Below, in pieces: positions 48,844 through 60,712 of a stretch of 64,000 bases of DNA. How positions within the stretch are numbered: the first letter of the stretch is position 1; every line of letters begins with the position of its first letter. The stretch covers positions 62,173 to 126,172 of the forward strand of contig WBMZ01011614.1 in the NCBI GenBank assembly GCA_013400975.1, written 5' to 3'. Made by a program: the position numbers and the translations under genes. The notes beneath the pieces are model-generated. The model did no database searches and was not told where the DNA came from. It was given only the letters and a program-made list of their open reading frames with translations. The stretch is from Atrichornis clamosus (Eukaryota; Chordata; Aves; Passeriformes; Menuridae).

Positions 48844-51800
48844 AAATTTTTCTTTCCTAGCCATGTTGTAATGCTCATCATTAGTAAATTAATTGTTCAA
48901 AAGATGAATTTTTTTCCTGTGCTGTTACCATCTGATGAGCTCCAAATTTCATGCAAAAATTCTTACTGTGCTGTTAGTGATTGACCTTGCCCTCTGTACA
49001 GTTAAATGTCACTCATTTCCATTATTCCAATCCGAGAGATCTTCTGGTTTTTTCTTGCATAATATTATAATTCTTTGTATTGAAAAATACCTTCCAACAT
49101 TGTCATCTGCATATTTCATCAAGCAGTTCTGATTTCTTTTCTGATTAAACAAGATGGGCCTCAAGAATGAGCCATGAAAAATTTTAGCAGTCCCAGGCAA
49201 GGGATAAATCTGTAACTATAGCCTGTTTCTGTCTTGTATAATTAGTTCCCTTCCCCCTATACAGCTTTCTTTCTAATTCCCATCTTTTCCAATTTCACCA
49301 GTAATTTACTGTGGCACTTTGCCAGTTCTTTCTCTTGTCTGGATAAGAGAGAACTACTCTTTTTCTTTTTTCTCCAGAAAAATCAGTTATCTTCGCAAGG
49401 TAACTGTCGATTTAAGACCACGTAAGCTACCCTTGGTAACTGGATGTTTTTAATTCTATATTCCATTTTCAAAATTTCTTCTGATCTCTCTGTACTATAG
49501 AGGTTTCCTGCTTAAACATGATGGAGATGTTGTGGGGGACAGTAATCCCACCTGTGACTCAGGTACTTTCAGGCCTCTCAGATGGATATTTTACCATGTA
49601 AGTTTATTGAGTTCCTAGGAAGTGGGCGTCTCAACTTTGCTGTAATGTCAAAGGCAGAAGCCTAGTCAATCAAGATGCCTTTCAGGCAGAGGAGAGAAAA
49701 TAGATGTCTGTGGCACATGATTTAAGGCTTTAAGGAGTAATGATTAAGGTTGCATCAAGACAAGAGTCTGCTCTAGTAAGTTTTGTATAAACTTTGTTGT
49801 ATGAGATTTCTCAGTGGTCTTCTCAAGCATGATTTTCCAGCACAAACTCAGTTCCGGATTTATCAGTTCCAGATGCTTATTGTAGTCTCCTGGAATGTCC
49901 TATGGCATCTTACCTTCCTAATACACCTGTAAGCAACCTACCAACGATCAATCATCAGACACGCAGATAGTTTTGATTTTTAATGTTAGCATTAGATGAT
50001 ATAAGGCCTTTTTCTGTAAATGGCTGGAAGGGACTCATATTCTGTAATTTTAATCCCTAAAATTTTTGAAATTTAGGGTAAAATTACAGAGGATGGTTCA
50101 ACTCATTATCTTAAGCCTGGACAATATTGCTTTGGGGAATTGCTGTGGACTGTATGGGAACTGTAACAAACATCTTACATTAAATACTATTCAGAGACCT
50201 AAGTTTGTTGGGATAATTCTCAGCACATGAGTTCAGAACTTCAGTTTTGATAAATCATTCTCATTTAATTGTTCATATCATGCAGTCACTGCAAAGACTC
50301 TGGAAACTCTCAACTGCAGATGAACTCACTTCGGTTAAGTCATACCTGTTATGTCCCAAATGTAGCATTTCAACCATTACTGATTCTTTTTGTTGTTGTT
50401 GCTTCTTTTTTGGGGTTTTTGTTTGTTTGCTTATTTTGTTAACAGAAGCTCCCAATATATAAAATTTAAAATATTTTGGGTTTCCCTTTTTATTTTTGGA
50501 AAATGATATTGTCAAGAAATAATTATATCAGTGTTTCCCCCTTCCCCCTCACCATATATATTATCAAAACATTATTTTTAGGAAAGTATTTTTTTATGTT
50601 GTCCTCAAAAGCATAATATATAGAATTAAAGTTAAATGTTGTTATAATCACATTTAGTAGAGATCTAGCAAACAATAAAAATTTGACATTGTTTCAGTTA
50701 ACTTTTTAAACAATTTTAAATCTTTTAGATCACTTCAAGACTGAGAAAACTGTTTCTACTTTAAAGGAGAAAATAATCTCTGATTAAATCTCTGATTAAT
50801 CTGCATTTAAATGAAGTTTCTTACAAATTATTCTGAATATGGGACAGAAAATCACCCCATTTTATCATTGTTAACACATTTTACTCTAGAGAAAATTTCA
50901 GTCAAGCTTTTGTTAGAGTCTCTTTTGCATGAATTTTTCCAGTAAACCACAAAACAAATTCCAAATTGGGAAACAAATATTTCACCAAACTGGGAAAAAG
51001 TATTTTACCATATACCCTGGGTTTTAGGTAAAACTTATAAAAATGTTGTATCTATCTGTTTTAATTTAGCAAGATTTTCCTATAATAGACTTTTCCATGC
51101 CCAGATGTTGACTGATATTAAGCCCAGAACTCTAGCAGGCTCTTCACAAGGTTACACTTGAGCAGAATCCTTAAAAAAGATTTTAGCAGCAGTAACTGCT
51201 TGCTTGAGGAAGTAAAATCGATTATGCAGAAATTGTTCAGAAACTTGTAACTTTTCCAAGGTGAGAGAGAGGCCAGAGGCAGGGAGGTGCAGTGGATATT
51301 TGCTCCTCACTACTAGAACTATATGCTATGCAAGAATCCAGGCAGAGAATCAATCAACCTTTGTGTCTCAAAAAATTCTCTCATCCATTCCTGTGATGAG
51401 AGATTCTGGTTAGTGAAGGGTATGTGTGATGGGTGGGTGAGTGTCTGTTTTAAAATTTTCAATATGGAAATTTATGTATCAATTTCACTCCTTTAGCAAA
51501 CACACTCTTGGAAGCATGCTAGCATTCAAAACCCAGTCACACTTGTAGTTCCAAACTGAGGAACAGGCAATCCTGCCCAATTCAAAGTATTTCCTGAGTA
51601 CTGTGGTAGGATCAACAGGCAGGAAAAAACCCTGAAGTGTAGTGAGGACTATCCTGTGTCTGGAATAGGTTGAGAATGAACAATGATCTATGATTATGTC
51701 TACCAGTTTATGCTTTGAATGACAGTAAAAACTGATCAGACAGTACTGATATAAAATGGAAGAAATTTTAGAAGGAGAAGAAAATTTGGTTTCCATAAAT

Positions 51801-53627
51801 TCTAATAGACCATAGCTGGACTTGTTAAGCACAGAAATACAGCTGTGGTATTTGGGATACTATGTTGTAATTCTGAGAATCCAAGCACCCAGTACATTTG
51901 TTTGACAAAATTTACATTGACGTTTTTGTCAGTCTTTCTCTGTCTTAAAAAATATCAGGATGCAATCAGATTTTAGGTGGCGTAACCATGTGCAGCAGTT
52001 TAAGAAGCAACCCTCCCAGCTGTTCATACCTGTCTTCTGCCTACTTCTTTCCCTCTTCATCCCCTCATCTCTACTTCTCCCCCTTCCTCTCTTTATTGTA
52101 GCACATACCAATTGCTCCATGGTTTCCATTTGTGTTGGTGTAAAATCTGCTGGCTTATGTTAAACTGCTTCTTTGTTTGTTTGTTGACTGTGTATGTGTC
52201 TGTACTTGTACAAATGGAACAGCCCAACAGGTGTGGCGAAACACTGGCTGGTCTCTAGCCCAGTTTTCAGGTAATTTACTTGGTATAGGGGCATCCTAGT
52301 TTTGAAAACTGATTCTGATTCTGTCCCAACTCCGTGTAAATGTTTGGCCTGCTCCTGCTTAGCCATCCTTGGTGTAAGAATCCTGTCTCTTCTGGAAAAT
52401 CCATAGAGGTAATTTCTTGGCCTGAGACTGAGGTAACTGCTGATATATGCACAAGGCAGTAAAAGAAGATAGCATAAAACCACAGCCATTTCCAACTTCG
52501 AGTCCTTTGGTTTTATGATGAGACATTTTTTGCCTTACAATTATGGCTTCATTTTGGCCCTGAGTCAGTGACATAGGTAGAAGATAGGTGTCAGTAACTT
52601 TAGGCAAAATCAAGCCATGATGGCTGTTCACCATTTTTCATCATTTTGTGATTGGTTATAAGAATCTTACTGAGAAAAAAAGTTTCCTGTGTTCACTGAG
52701 AAGAGTATGGTATAAATGAAAAGATGGATTTCAATATTGGTTTGTTCTAAAATTTCAAAGCCAAGGGAAGCACTTCTGTTTATTAAATATTTTTCCTTTA
52801 ACAAATGGATTGAGTTAAAATTTGCCCATACACACTGCTATAATTGCTTAAATATGTTTCTGGTAAAAAGACCTTAAGTTTTATCTTATTCAGATTGTAT
52901 TAAAATAATACTGCTGTCACTTGAGAGTATTGCTAAGTTTCTACAACTCTGAAGTCCTCTTAAATGTTACTATGGAAGAAACAGAACATGACAGCTATTA
53001 TTTATCTCTGTGATATAGATTTAGCATATTTAAAATGTAGAATACAGCACAATATTAATAAATTTCACAGAAGAAGAAAACAAGATACTGTCAAGTCAGT
53101 GAAGTGCAAAAAGTTAAGAGGCAAAAGAGGACTGAAAATAAAAACCCCAAAGAAATCAGCCCCCACCCAGGCCTCCCTAGTAGTCCTCTATGATATTTTA
53201 ATGAAAAAGGGCTAAGCTCAAAGTATATTTGAGACAGTGTTAGAGATGCTGTGGAAGCTAAAGCTGCACAGAAAGACAATATATACCTGGGAAATTATTA
53301 ATTATTTCAAAAGTAGTGTTTTATCCTTTAGTACTGTGAAACTTCATACAAGAGGTGCATAGCCTACCTTTCCTTACACAGCTCCATAAATGCACATTGT
53401 ATTTTTTGCTGTAAATCCTCGACTCTCTACACTTGGGACAAGCAACTGCCTAGTGGCAAAAAGTTCAGAGAAACAGCACTGAGGAACTGAATCTGGTAAT
53501 TGCTCCGAACTCATAGTTACCCACTTGATTTCATAGAGTCATGACCAAATCTTACATCTGTCTCTGCACTCCAACAATGATTTCAGGACACTTGGAGCTG
53601 AAACCAACCAAACAACTGAGGGGAGCT
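48844..53627. other. Unique sequence, no gene seen
   Basis: A GT-rich tract (TTGTTGTTGTT..GTTTGTTTG) lies at 50385-50440. The frames up to 115 aa (51485-51832, minus) have no recognisable domain. No retroelement recognised. Confidence 0.5.
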
Positions 53628-53695
53628 TTTCCTTTTCTTTTTCTTTTTTTTTTGTTTTGTTTTGGTTTGGTTCGGGTTTTTTTGTTGGTTGGTGT
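53628..53695. repeat. GT-rich simple tract
   Basis: A T run gives way to GTTTTGTTTTGG and GGTTTGGTT units. It lies just upstream of copy B of the unclassified dispersed repeat. Confidence 0.8.
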
Positions 53696-53737
53696 CTGCG
53701 CTCTCACCATCACAGCCCATGATTAAATGACAGGTTT

Positions 53738-54024
53738 TTGTTTTCATTGTCTTACCTTCTTTTCCCATTCAGTTCTTGACAGCCTTCCCTCTCAGCTGAA
53801 TACTGTTATCACTTCTTTATTCTAATCCTCTCCCTAGCTGCCTATATTATCACCCCTCTTTTTCAGAACTTGGATACTTACCCTTTAATCCATTAATTGG
53901 CTTTTTACCCTCAGATCTCTTTGCCTCCTCTGAGTGCAACCTAACTCTCCCAGTCACCACACACCCACTTTGTTCTCTGTCCATCCCTCCCTTGCACCTC
54001 CTGGCTCTGACTACGTTTTGGTGC
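53738..54024. repeat. Unclassified pyrimidine-rich dispersed repeat, copy B
   Basis: Collinear with 23283-23570. The shared landmarks are TTCTAATC (53820), ATTATCAC (53846), ATTGGCTTT (53896), TACCCTC (53906), TTGCCTC (53921) and GTTTTGGTGC (54015). Both copies are in the same orientation, 30 kb apart, with many substitutions, so they are old. Flanking sequence does not continue the similarity, which sets the element size near 290 bases in this window; the full element may be longer. Confidence 0.75.
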
Positions 54025-57000
54025 TAGTTTCTCTTCTTTCCAGATAATCTTGTGCTTTATATCTTTTCACAAAGGAGGGCTCTCTAATTCAATATCACTT
54101 TCAGCGTTGCTTCTGTTTCCTCCCTGTGTTTCTGTATTGTGTTTCTACATTGCATCTTAACAAGGGTGGATGTATACAACAAGAATAATCTCTGGAGCAA
54201 ATATCTATGTTGCCCCCAGAATAGGTCCATTTCCTTATCGGGGTTCAAAAGTGTTGGGCAACTTAATAAAATATGGGTTGTTACACAGCAAACATATTCA
54301 CGTAAACGAGATTATCTTTTGATTGTGTCAGGTTTCTATTGCTGTTTGCATGCAGTGGAAGTGTACATTTCTTAACTTTTTTTTAATCGTGTACTCTTTG
54401 TGTGTAAAATCTGTTTGTATTAAAAGGAAATACTTTGTCCAGTCTTACTGTTTAGTCCATGAATAATATTGTTTTATTTTAAGAAATCATGCCTACTTTT
54501 TTTCCTTAGTCAACATTTGAAAATATAGACTGTCTTGCCAGCCTTTTTGTTTTGTTCTCTTTGATGTTTTCTTTATATAGTGTGTATGAATACACACATT
54601 TGATATTTACAAAAATAGGGAAAATTATCCTGGTGCTAATGTACACAAAGCTATTATACCCAGTCAAGGTTAATAGCACTAAATGGATTTAGAGTGAGGA
54701 TCCAGACTGCAATCCTGTCAGCATCTGCCCCTTCCTCAGTAATTTATTTGGGTTTTGCACCTGCAGGTGCTGGATTGGGACTGAATTCATACAGAATTTT
54801 TTACTTGGATAGCAGGCACTGAAATAGTAATATTTAAGAAGAGCACTAAATAAAAGTGACTGTGTTACCATTAACTTTCCCTCCTTTGTTATCAATATTA
54901 AAACAATAGAATCCTGATTAACCAGGCTCTTCCCAAGAGGATTGCCTTGTCTAATTAACTCCCTAATCTATTGGCACCCTGATTATTAGACATATCTTAT
55001 GCTGCCTGGTGTGTTTCAATGTTAGAAAGCTCCATAAAATATTTCAGTTTTAGCTCATTCATTGGCACAGTGTACCTTTAATATTTCATGCAAACATAGT
55101 GATGGTCCTTTCTTTTCCTCCATGCTCTGGAGCAGTAAAACCTTCCTGAAAAGGCAGTAGATATGCAAAGTCCGTGGGAACAGCAGAACCGGAAAGGTAA
55201 TTGTGCAGAGATGAGAAGCAGTCCCCTATTTGCCTGCACCTCTACTCCTATGTCCCATGTATGTGATAAGTTGCAGCTGGAAATCACTCTTCCTCCAGTT
55301 TTAAGAATATGCATATGTACCTACAGGCATCTGCAAAGGTGAAAGGTTCTAACATATTGCACCATGCAGCCATGGAAATGGGAGTTTGGTTAGAACTTGT
55401 AGAACAAAAAGGTTTTCCTTCAGAGCCTTGTATATTCAGGCTTGTTTACATGAGACAGAGGCGTGCGTCTCAAATTCTTCCATCTCTAATAAAGGAAAAA
55501 TAAATTGCCCTTCTCTCATAATAATTGGGGTTTTTTTCAAAATCAGAAGACTCTTAATTCAGGGAATCAAACAAGCATACCCAGGCAGATCTTTTCCTTC
55601 TTTTCACTTGGAAGAGCTCAAGTACTGTGGGAAACACAAAAAGAAAACCAGTTAAAAAATAGTTTATTAAAAATTTATTTTAAAACCCAGTTTATAGAAA
55701 ATTCTGCACCTAAGTCTTGGCTGTATACATCTGAAGTCTCAAATATACCCCATTGTTTATTTGAGCAATGTTTTAATTTTGTTAAATGACAGACCTCTCT
55801 TACTTCAGGGTTTTTTTCAAATATTCTTAGCATTGGGCTATTCCCTTCGTTTCATTCCATGGAGTATCAGCATTTGCAGTTCTCTTGAAAGAGAATGCTT
55901 TTTAGTTGTACAAGGTGAAGTCTGTCATCAATACAAAATCTTGTAAAGACCTGTGATGTGCCTCTTGTCCTACACCTAGAAATGTGCCTTGGCGCGGTAG
56001 CTTTCAAGGAGATGCACATCAGTGTGTGTAGACCCTTTTCAACATGTTCAGCCTGGATCTGTCATTCATGCGCGTGCAGTTCGCCGATGGATGTGGTGGC
56101 CTTTTTGTGGTCTGTGAAGTCTGTGCTTTGTATGCATGGAGCCTTGCACTAGTCCTGCTCGTGTGTGAAGATAAAGGCATGGAAGGTGTTTTCATAAATC
56201 TCTCCAGAATCTCCCTCCAGTATTGACAGCAGTATATGTATTTTTAACATCAGAAGGCAGAGCACCCTAAAAACTGTGTACAAATCATGTAGTGCAAAAG
56301 AGCCAGCGAAAGTGAGAAGGGTAAGAGAGATCATAGAAGTAAATATGTACTTAGGAAACCTTTATCCACTGCATGCAATATTTTAATTCAATTCATAGCT
56401 ACATTAAGATACCACTGGGGATGCTGAAAATCTTTGTAAAGACACAAGTGTTTTTCATGAAACAAATTGATAATCTTTGAAATATATAATCTTCCCCCCC
56501 ACCCACCTCTGTCTGCTTTCTATAACAGCTTGCATAATTCAAGACTGATTTTTAACTTAGTTCTTCATAATGGTATTTATTTCTTGTTCATTCTTTCCTT
56601 CTTTTATGACTATTTCTGAATTTCATGGACTTGTCGTAAAACACTGTAATGCTAAGGGTAATTTTTAAAAGGTACTTCAAAAATACAAATGTTTAATATG
56701 CAGCTGCTCTTTTGAGGGGCAAAAGGTTTCTTCCTACCACTTATTTCAGATTCTGTATTAAAAAATCTTTTCTTTTTCCCTCAACTGTCAATATTTAAGG
56801 AAGTACCCTTTCACGTTTTCTATAATCCTGTTAAAAATAGTAGGCATCTTCTGTACCTGTGGCTAGACATACAGCATGGTGCAAAATAATCTAAACACTC
56901 AAGGTTTGTTTGCAGATTTTCTCTAATGAAAAAGGCTCAAGATATATAATGAGACAGCCTCTCTGATACAGTTAATCAGTATCCACACAAGTTCATGTGG

Positions 57001-58059
57001 ATGCATTACATGATTTACAAGAAATTGCTTAGTACATAAGAAATTAAGATTGAGTAATATTTCCTGATGTCTAATTTTTCAGCTAAGAAATCTAACACTT
57101 TTAAGGAAGAAGAGGGGTAAAAGGTCCTCACTTATGTTCCTCTGCTCTCTGCAAAATAAGATAGTTTAAGACACAGCTATATTGCAAAAACATTTATGAA
57201 TACTGAGTAGAAAGGGTTTTTTCATTCAGTTGAACATCAGAGGAGTATGGCACCACACCTAAATTGTAAAAATATTTTGATCCAAAATGTGTTTAATAGG
57301 TCATACTTTTACAATCACTGTTTAGAGTTAATTACCATGTGTAGTCTCAAAACAGGTCTATGGTAATAAAAGTGTCTTACTACATCATTATCTTCACTGT
57401 GTCTAAACTGTCAGGGTGGGGATTTTTAGAGGTGCCTAATCAATATATAAACGCAAATCCTGTTAAACCTCTCCATGGTGCTGGTGAGCAGTTATGTGCT
57501 TTAGAAATCCGTTGTTCAGTCCAGGTTCCGTTTCATTTTGCACGGAAATAGTTGGTGAAGAAAAGGAAAGAAAGGAGCCCACGCCCTCAAGTGTTCCTGC
57601 AGAAGAGTAGGTCAGGACAGCTAGCTAATGCGGAGGAAAAGTGCTCAGACCTGCAGGGAACAGCACAGGCAAATCCTCTCTCATGGGTAGGGGGTGTCTG
57701 ACCATACAAGACGCGCTGTCTTTAGCGCCTTTCCTGGCAGTGTCGCTGTGGAAAGAGTGTTCAGCCAGAAATCATTGCGTTGCTCCATCACTGTGGCAAA
57801 GTTCTAAAGCAGAAATTGTCATGACAAAATTGGAGGTGTGGGGGAAGGTGTTGATAAATTTGGTTTTCTGAAGGAATGAAGTTTGGAAAAGGAAGAGTTA
57901 AAGTTACTGCTACTGTAATATACATACCAGGCTCTTTCAGTCTTTTAAATCTTCACAGCTCTCTTACAATGTTCCCTTCATGTCTAGAAAATGCAAATCT
58001 CCGGGCTCCTAAGAGCAACCAAATAGGGATATGTATTTCATCTTAAAACAAAGAGCAAA
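54025..58059. other. Unique sequence, no gene seen
   Basis: Several short overlapping frames at 55300-56230 share no domain. CpG dinucleotides are more frequent than elsewhere at about 55985-56095 and 57560-57790, but neither patch is dense enough for a CpG island. Confidence 0.5.
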
Positions 58060-58092
58060 GAGGAAAGAAAAAAAAAAAAAAGAAAGAAAAAA
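58060..58092. repeat. A-rich simple tract
   Basis: A nearly pure A run with a few G interruptions. It could be the degraded poly(A) tail of a retroposon, but no element body is recognisable to its left. Confidence 0.8.
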
Positions 58093-60642
58093 GTTATTCA
58101 AAGGATTTTGGAAACAGGTGTTCTAAATCAACCTTAATTGGATTTCAGTTAATTATTCGTATACTTTAGGGATTATAGGAAAGGAATATAGGGGGAAAAA
58201 AAGCAAGAGCAACTTCTCTGACACACTAACTGCTCTAACATTATTTAAGCTAAACAGCCCCTCATTCCTTTCACACCCCGCCCAAATAAATTGGCCTCCA
58301 GATGACTGTTACAGAGGCTGGGGAATAAGAATCAAATGAAAAAGCAAAACATAGTCTTTGAAAGCCACCTTTACTCGGGAGGGTGGTTAAAAATTTAGTC
58401 TATTATGTATACTACCCTCTACTTGTAATTAGTAAGAGGAGACAACTGCTCAAAAGCTGTTACAGCTTGGACACTCCATTTCTAGTATGAATATGATGTG
58501 ATTCTCTGGATACTTTATCCCTTGCAGTGTATGATCCATGCACATAGCTTAGAAGGTTTCTCCAGGACTGAGAGAGAAAGGCTGGGTGGAAGACAGGACA
58601 TTATTAAGGACTGTATTTTGGCTTTTGGCTTTCTGTTCTAATGTATCAGGGGAATGAGTCCACGTTTGGCTCAGCATTGGAGCTGGTATAACAGATGACA
58701 TGAAAAATTTTATATGGTAAGTTTTAGTTCACCTCCGAGAATGAACTGATTCCAAATTTTAAAAGTGGGAGAGAGGATAAGTGAGACAAAATAAAATAAG
58801 ATTTTCAAAATTATTAGAAATTGGAGTGGTCTAAAGAAATGATTTTTTAAATTGAACTACAAGTAAGGTGGGATGTTATTTCTTTTCCTGTTATTTGAGT
58901 TTAATCTTTAACTTTTTGTAAATTTTTGACTGATTCTTCTTAGTTTTAAATTGGTGAGAGTGGGAGCAGGTGTGACTCTTGCTAGTCTCTTCTCACTGTC
59001 CAGCCTGAGAGAATTGAGTGACACTTGTGAAAAAAGTAACAGATTTTCAAAGCTATTTCTAAACTTTAATATGATACAATAATTAGAGCTTCTATTAACA
59101 ATTAAGCTAAAGTTTTACATGTTTTTTGCCTTAACAGTGTATCTTTGAAGAACTCCCCACCCCATATGTTTGAAGTATACATGAAATGCATCATTTTTGA
59201 ACAGGAGATATAGTCAAGTTATATGTGAAATTATTTACACAGCAAATTTAAAAAGATTTAGGAAAGCCTAATGAAACTTGCCTGAGGGCGATTAGAATTT
59301 GCTTTCTGCATGTGTGACAAGTTGCTAAGGATCTCAGTTAAAAAAAAATTGGAAGGGGTTTTCCTGCATTCAGTGGTTCTTATCTATAACTGAGGAATAT
59401 TACTAAGGAGATATACCAATGCCCAGTATATGTGTCAGCATATTTATCATCCCTCCAAACAGATGGGAACGTAATTATATCACATCTACAGTCACTCATT
59501 TACCTGGCTTCTGTACATATTTGCATAAGGTCCTAGCATGAACTTTAAAGACCTGAGATGTTTAAAGAGCTTATGAAAATATTATTCTTAAATGAAACCA
59601 ATCTGTTGTAACCCAAATTTCCACCACACCTACATGAAATTTGTAAGAACGGATGCTTTTGTTGCTGCTATGAAAGCACAGCAGAAAGCAGTAGTGAAAA
59701 GAGCGACTTCATGTGTTGGTGTCTTTCAGAGATTTGGTCAAATATGTGTCTGTATTGTGCTAGCTGCTCTTTATCTCCTTAACCCACAGCATTTAGACGG
59801 CATCATTTCTCATATTGTGCAGATGAGGGTACTGCATTCTGTAGGAAGAAATATTTTCTCTATCAAAAGTCACTATTTCTGAAAATGAAGTGCAGAAAAC
59901 TGTATCTTTAAAGTTTTAGCCAATAACTTTTAAAAGACAGCATTAAACACACGAAGAGAAATTATGAAAATGTGTGTAAGCTATATATGCACGACTATTT
60001 AATCCTTGCTTTCCCAAATGTGTCAGCCCATAGATTTTTTCCTTCATCATCAGTGTTTTTTGGGTTTTTTTTTGGTAAATCTACTGCATGCAAGATTTAT
60101 TCTTGCTTGTACAGAACATGCTTTTACTTTGCAAATGAAGATGCAAACTTTTCCTTGTAATTAAAGAAAAAAAAATCTGTTTCAATTATTTTTTCCTAAA
60201 TCAATTCCATCAGTATCAGGTTGCAGCAAAATATTTCTTAAATTAAATATGCAATTCATAGCCCAAATGTGTTTTGTGCTCTTTTGCATTGTATACAGCA
60301 TCTTAGCACTAGTGGCATTTTAATGCTCAGAGTTCAGCAGGGTTTGTTTTTTTCCTGCCTCACTTTTCCCCAATTTCTCCTCTGTCTGACCCTTCTGACC
60401 TTTGCTAAAATCTTCACCATGGTGTATAGGTGATAATTGACTGCTTTTTAAAAGACGCTTTTTTTATCAGCTGAGTGCTGCTTGTTTGAGAGGTGAACAC
60501 ATTTTATGGACAGACTCAAAGTCTGGTTGTGCTCAGTCATATGTGCAAAAAAAATATATTGTTAGTCATCTGTAATCCCTAGATGGTTCTCTCCAGCTTA
60601 TATGGGAGAAGAGATGTGCTTATTTAATCACAGACCAGATGT
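58093..60642. other. Unique sequence, no gene seen
   Basis: The part at about 58240-58460 has balanced composition and no repeats and could be a conserved non-coding element (inference). A 96-aa frame at 59592-59882 has no recognisable domain. A GT-rich tract lies at 60049-60077. Confidence 0.5.
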
Positions 60643-60712
60643 GGGGCCTAAGGGCCTGACCCAAAGCCCATTGAAATCAGCTGGAATCCTACCGGAGGTT
60701 TTACTGGCTCTA
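60643..60712. repeat. Ancient palindromic MITE-like repeat relic
   Basis: GGGCCTGACCCAAAGCCCATT followed by GAAATCAGCTGG matches the GGGCCTGATCCAAAGCCCATT-GAAGTCAATGG wording of a short palindromic repeat abundant in crocodilian and turtle genomes and present as relics in birds. Only one arm of the palindrome is preserved here. It resembles the elements described as Chompy in crocodilians, but I cannot confirm the name. Confidence 0.6.

Noticed and set aside
57560..57790. CpG island or promoter
   Set aside because: A few extra CpGs occur, but GC content is only modestly raised and there is no first-exon signal.
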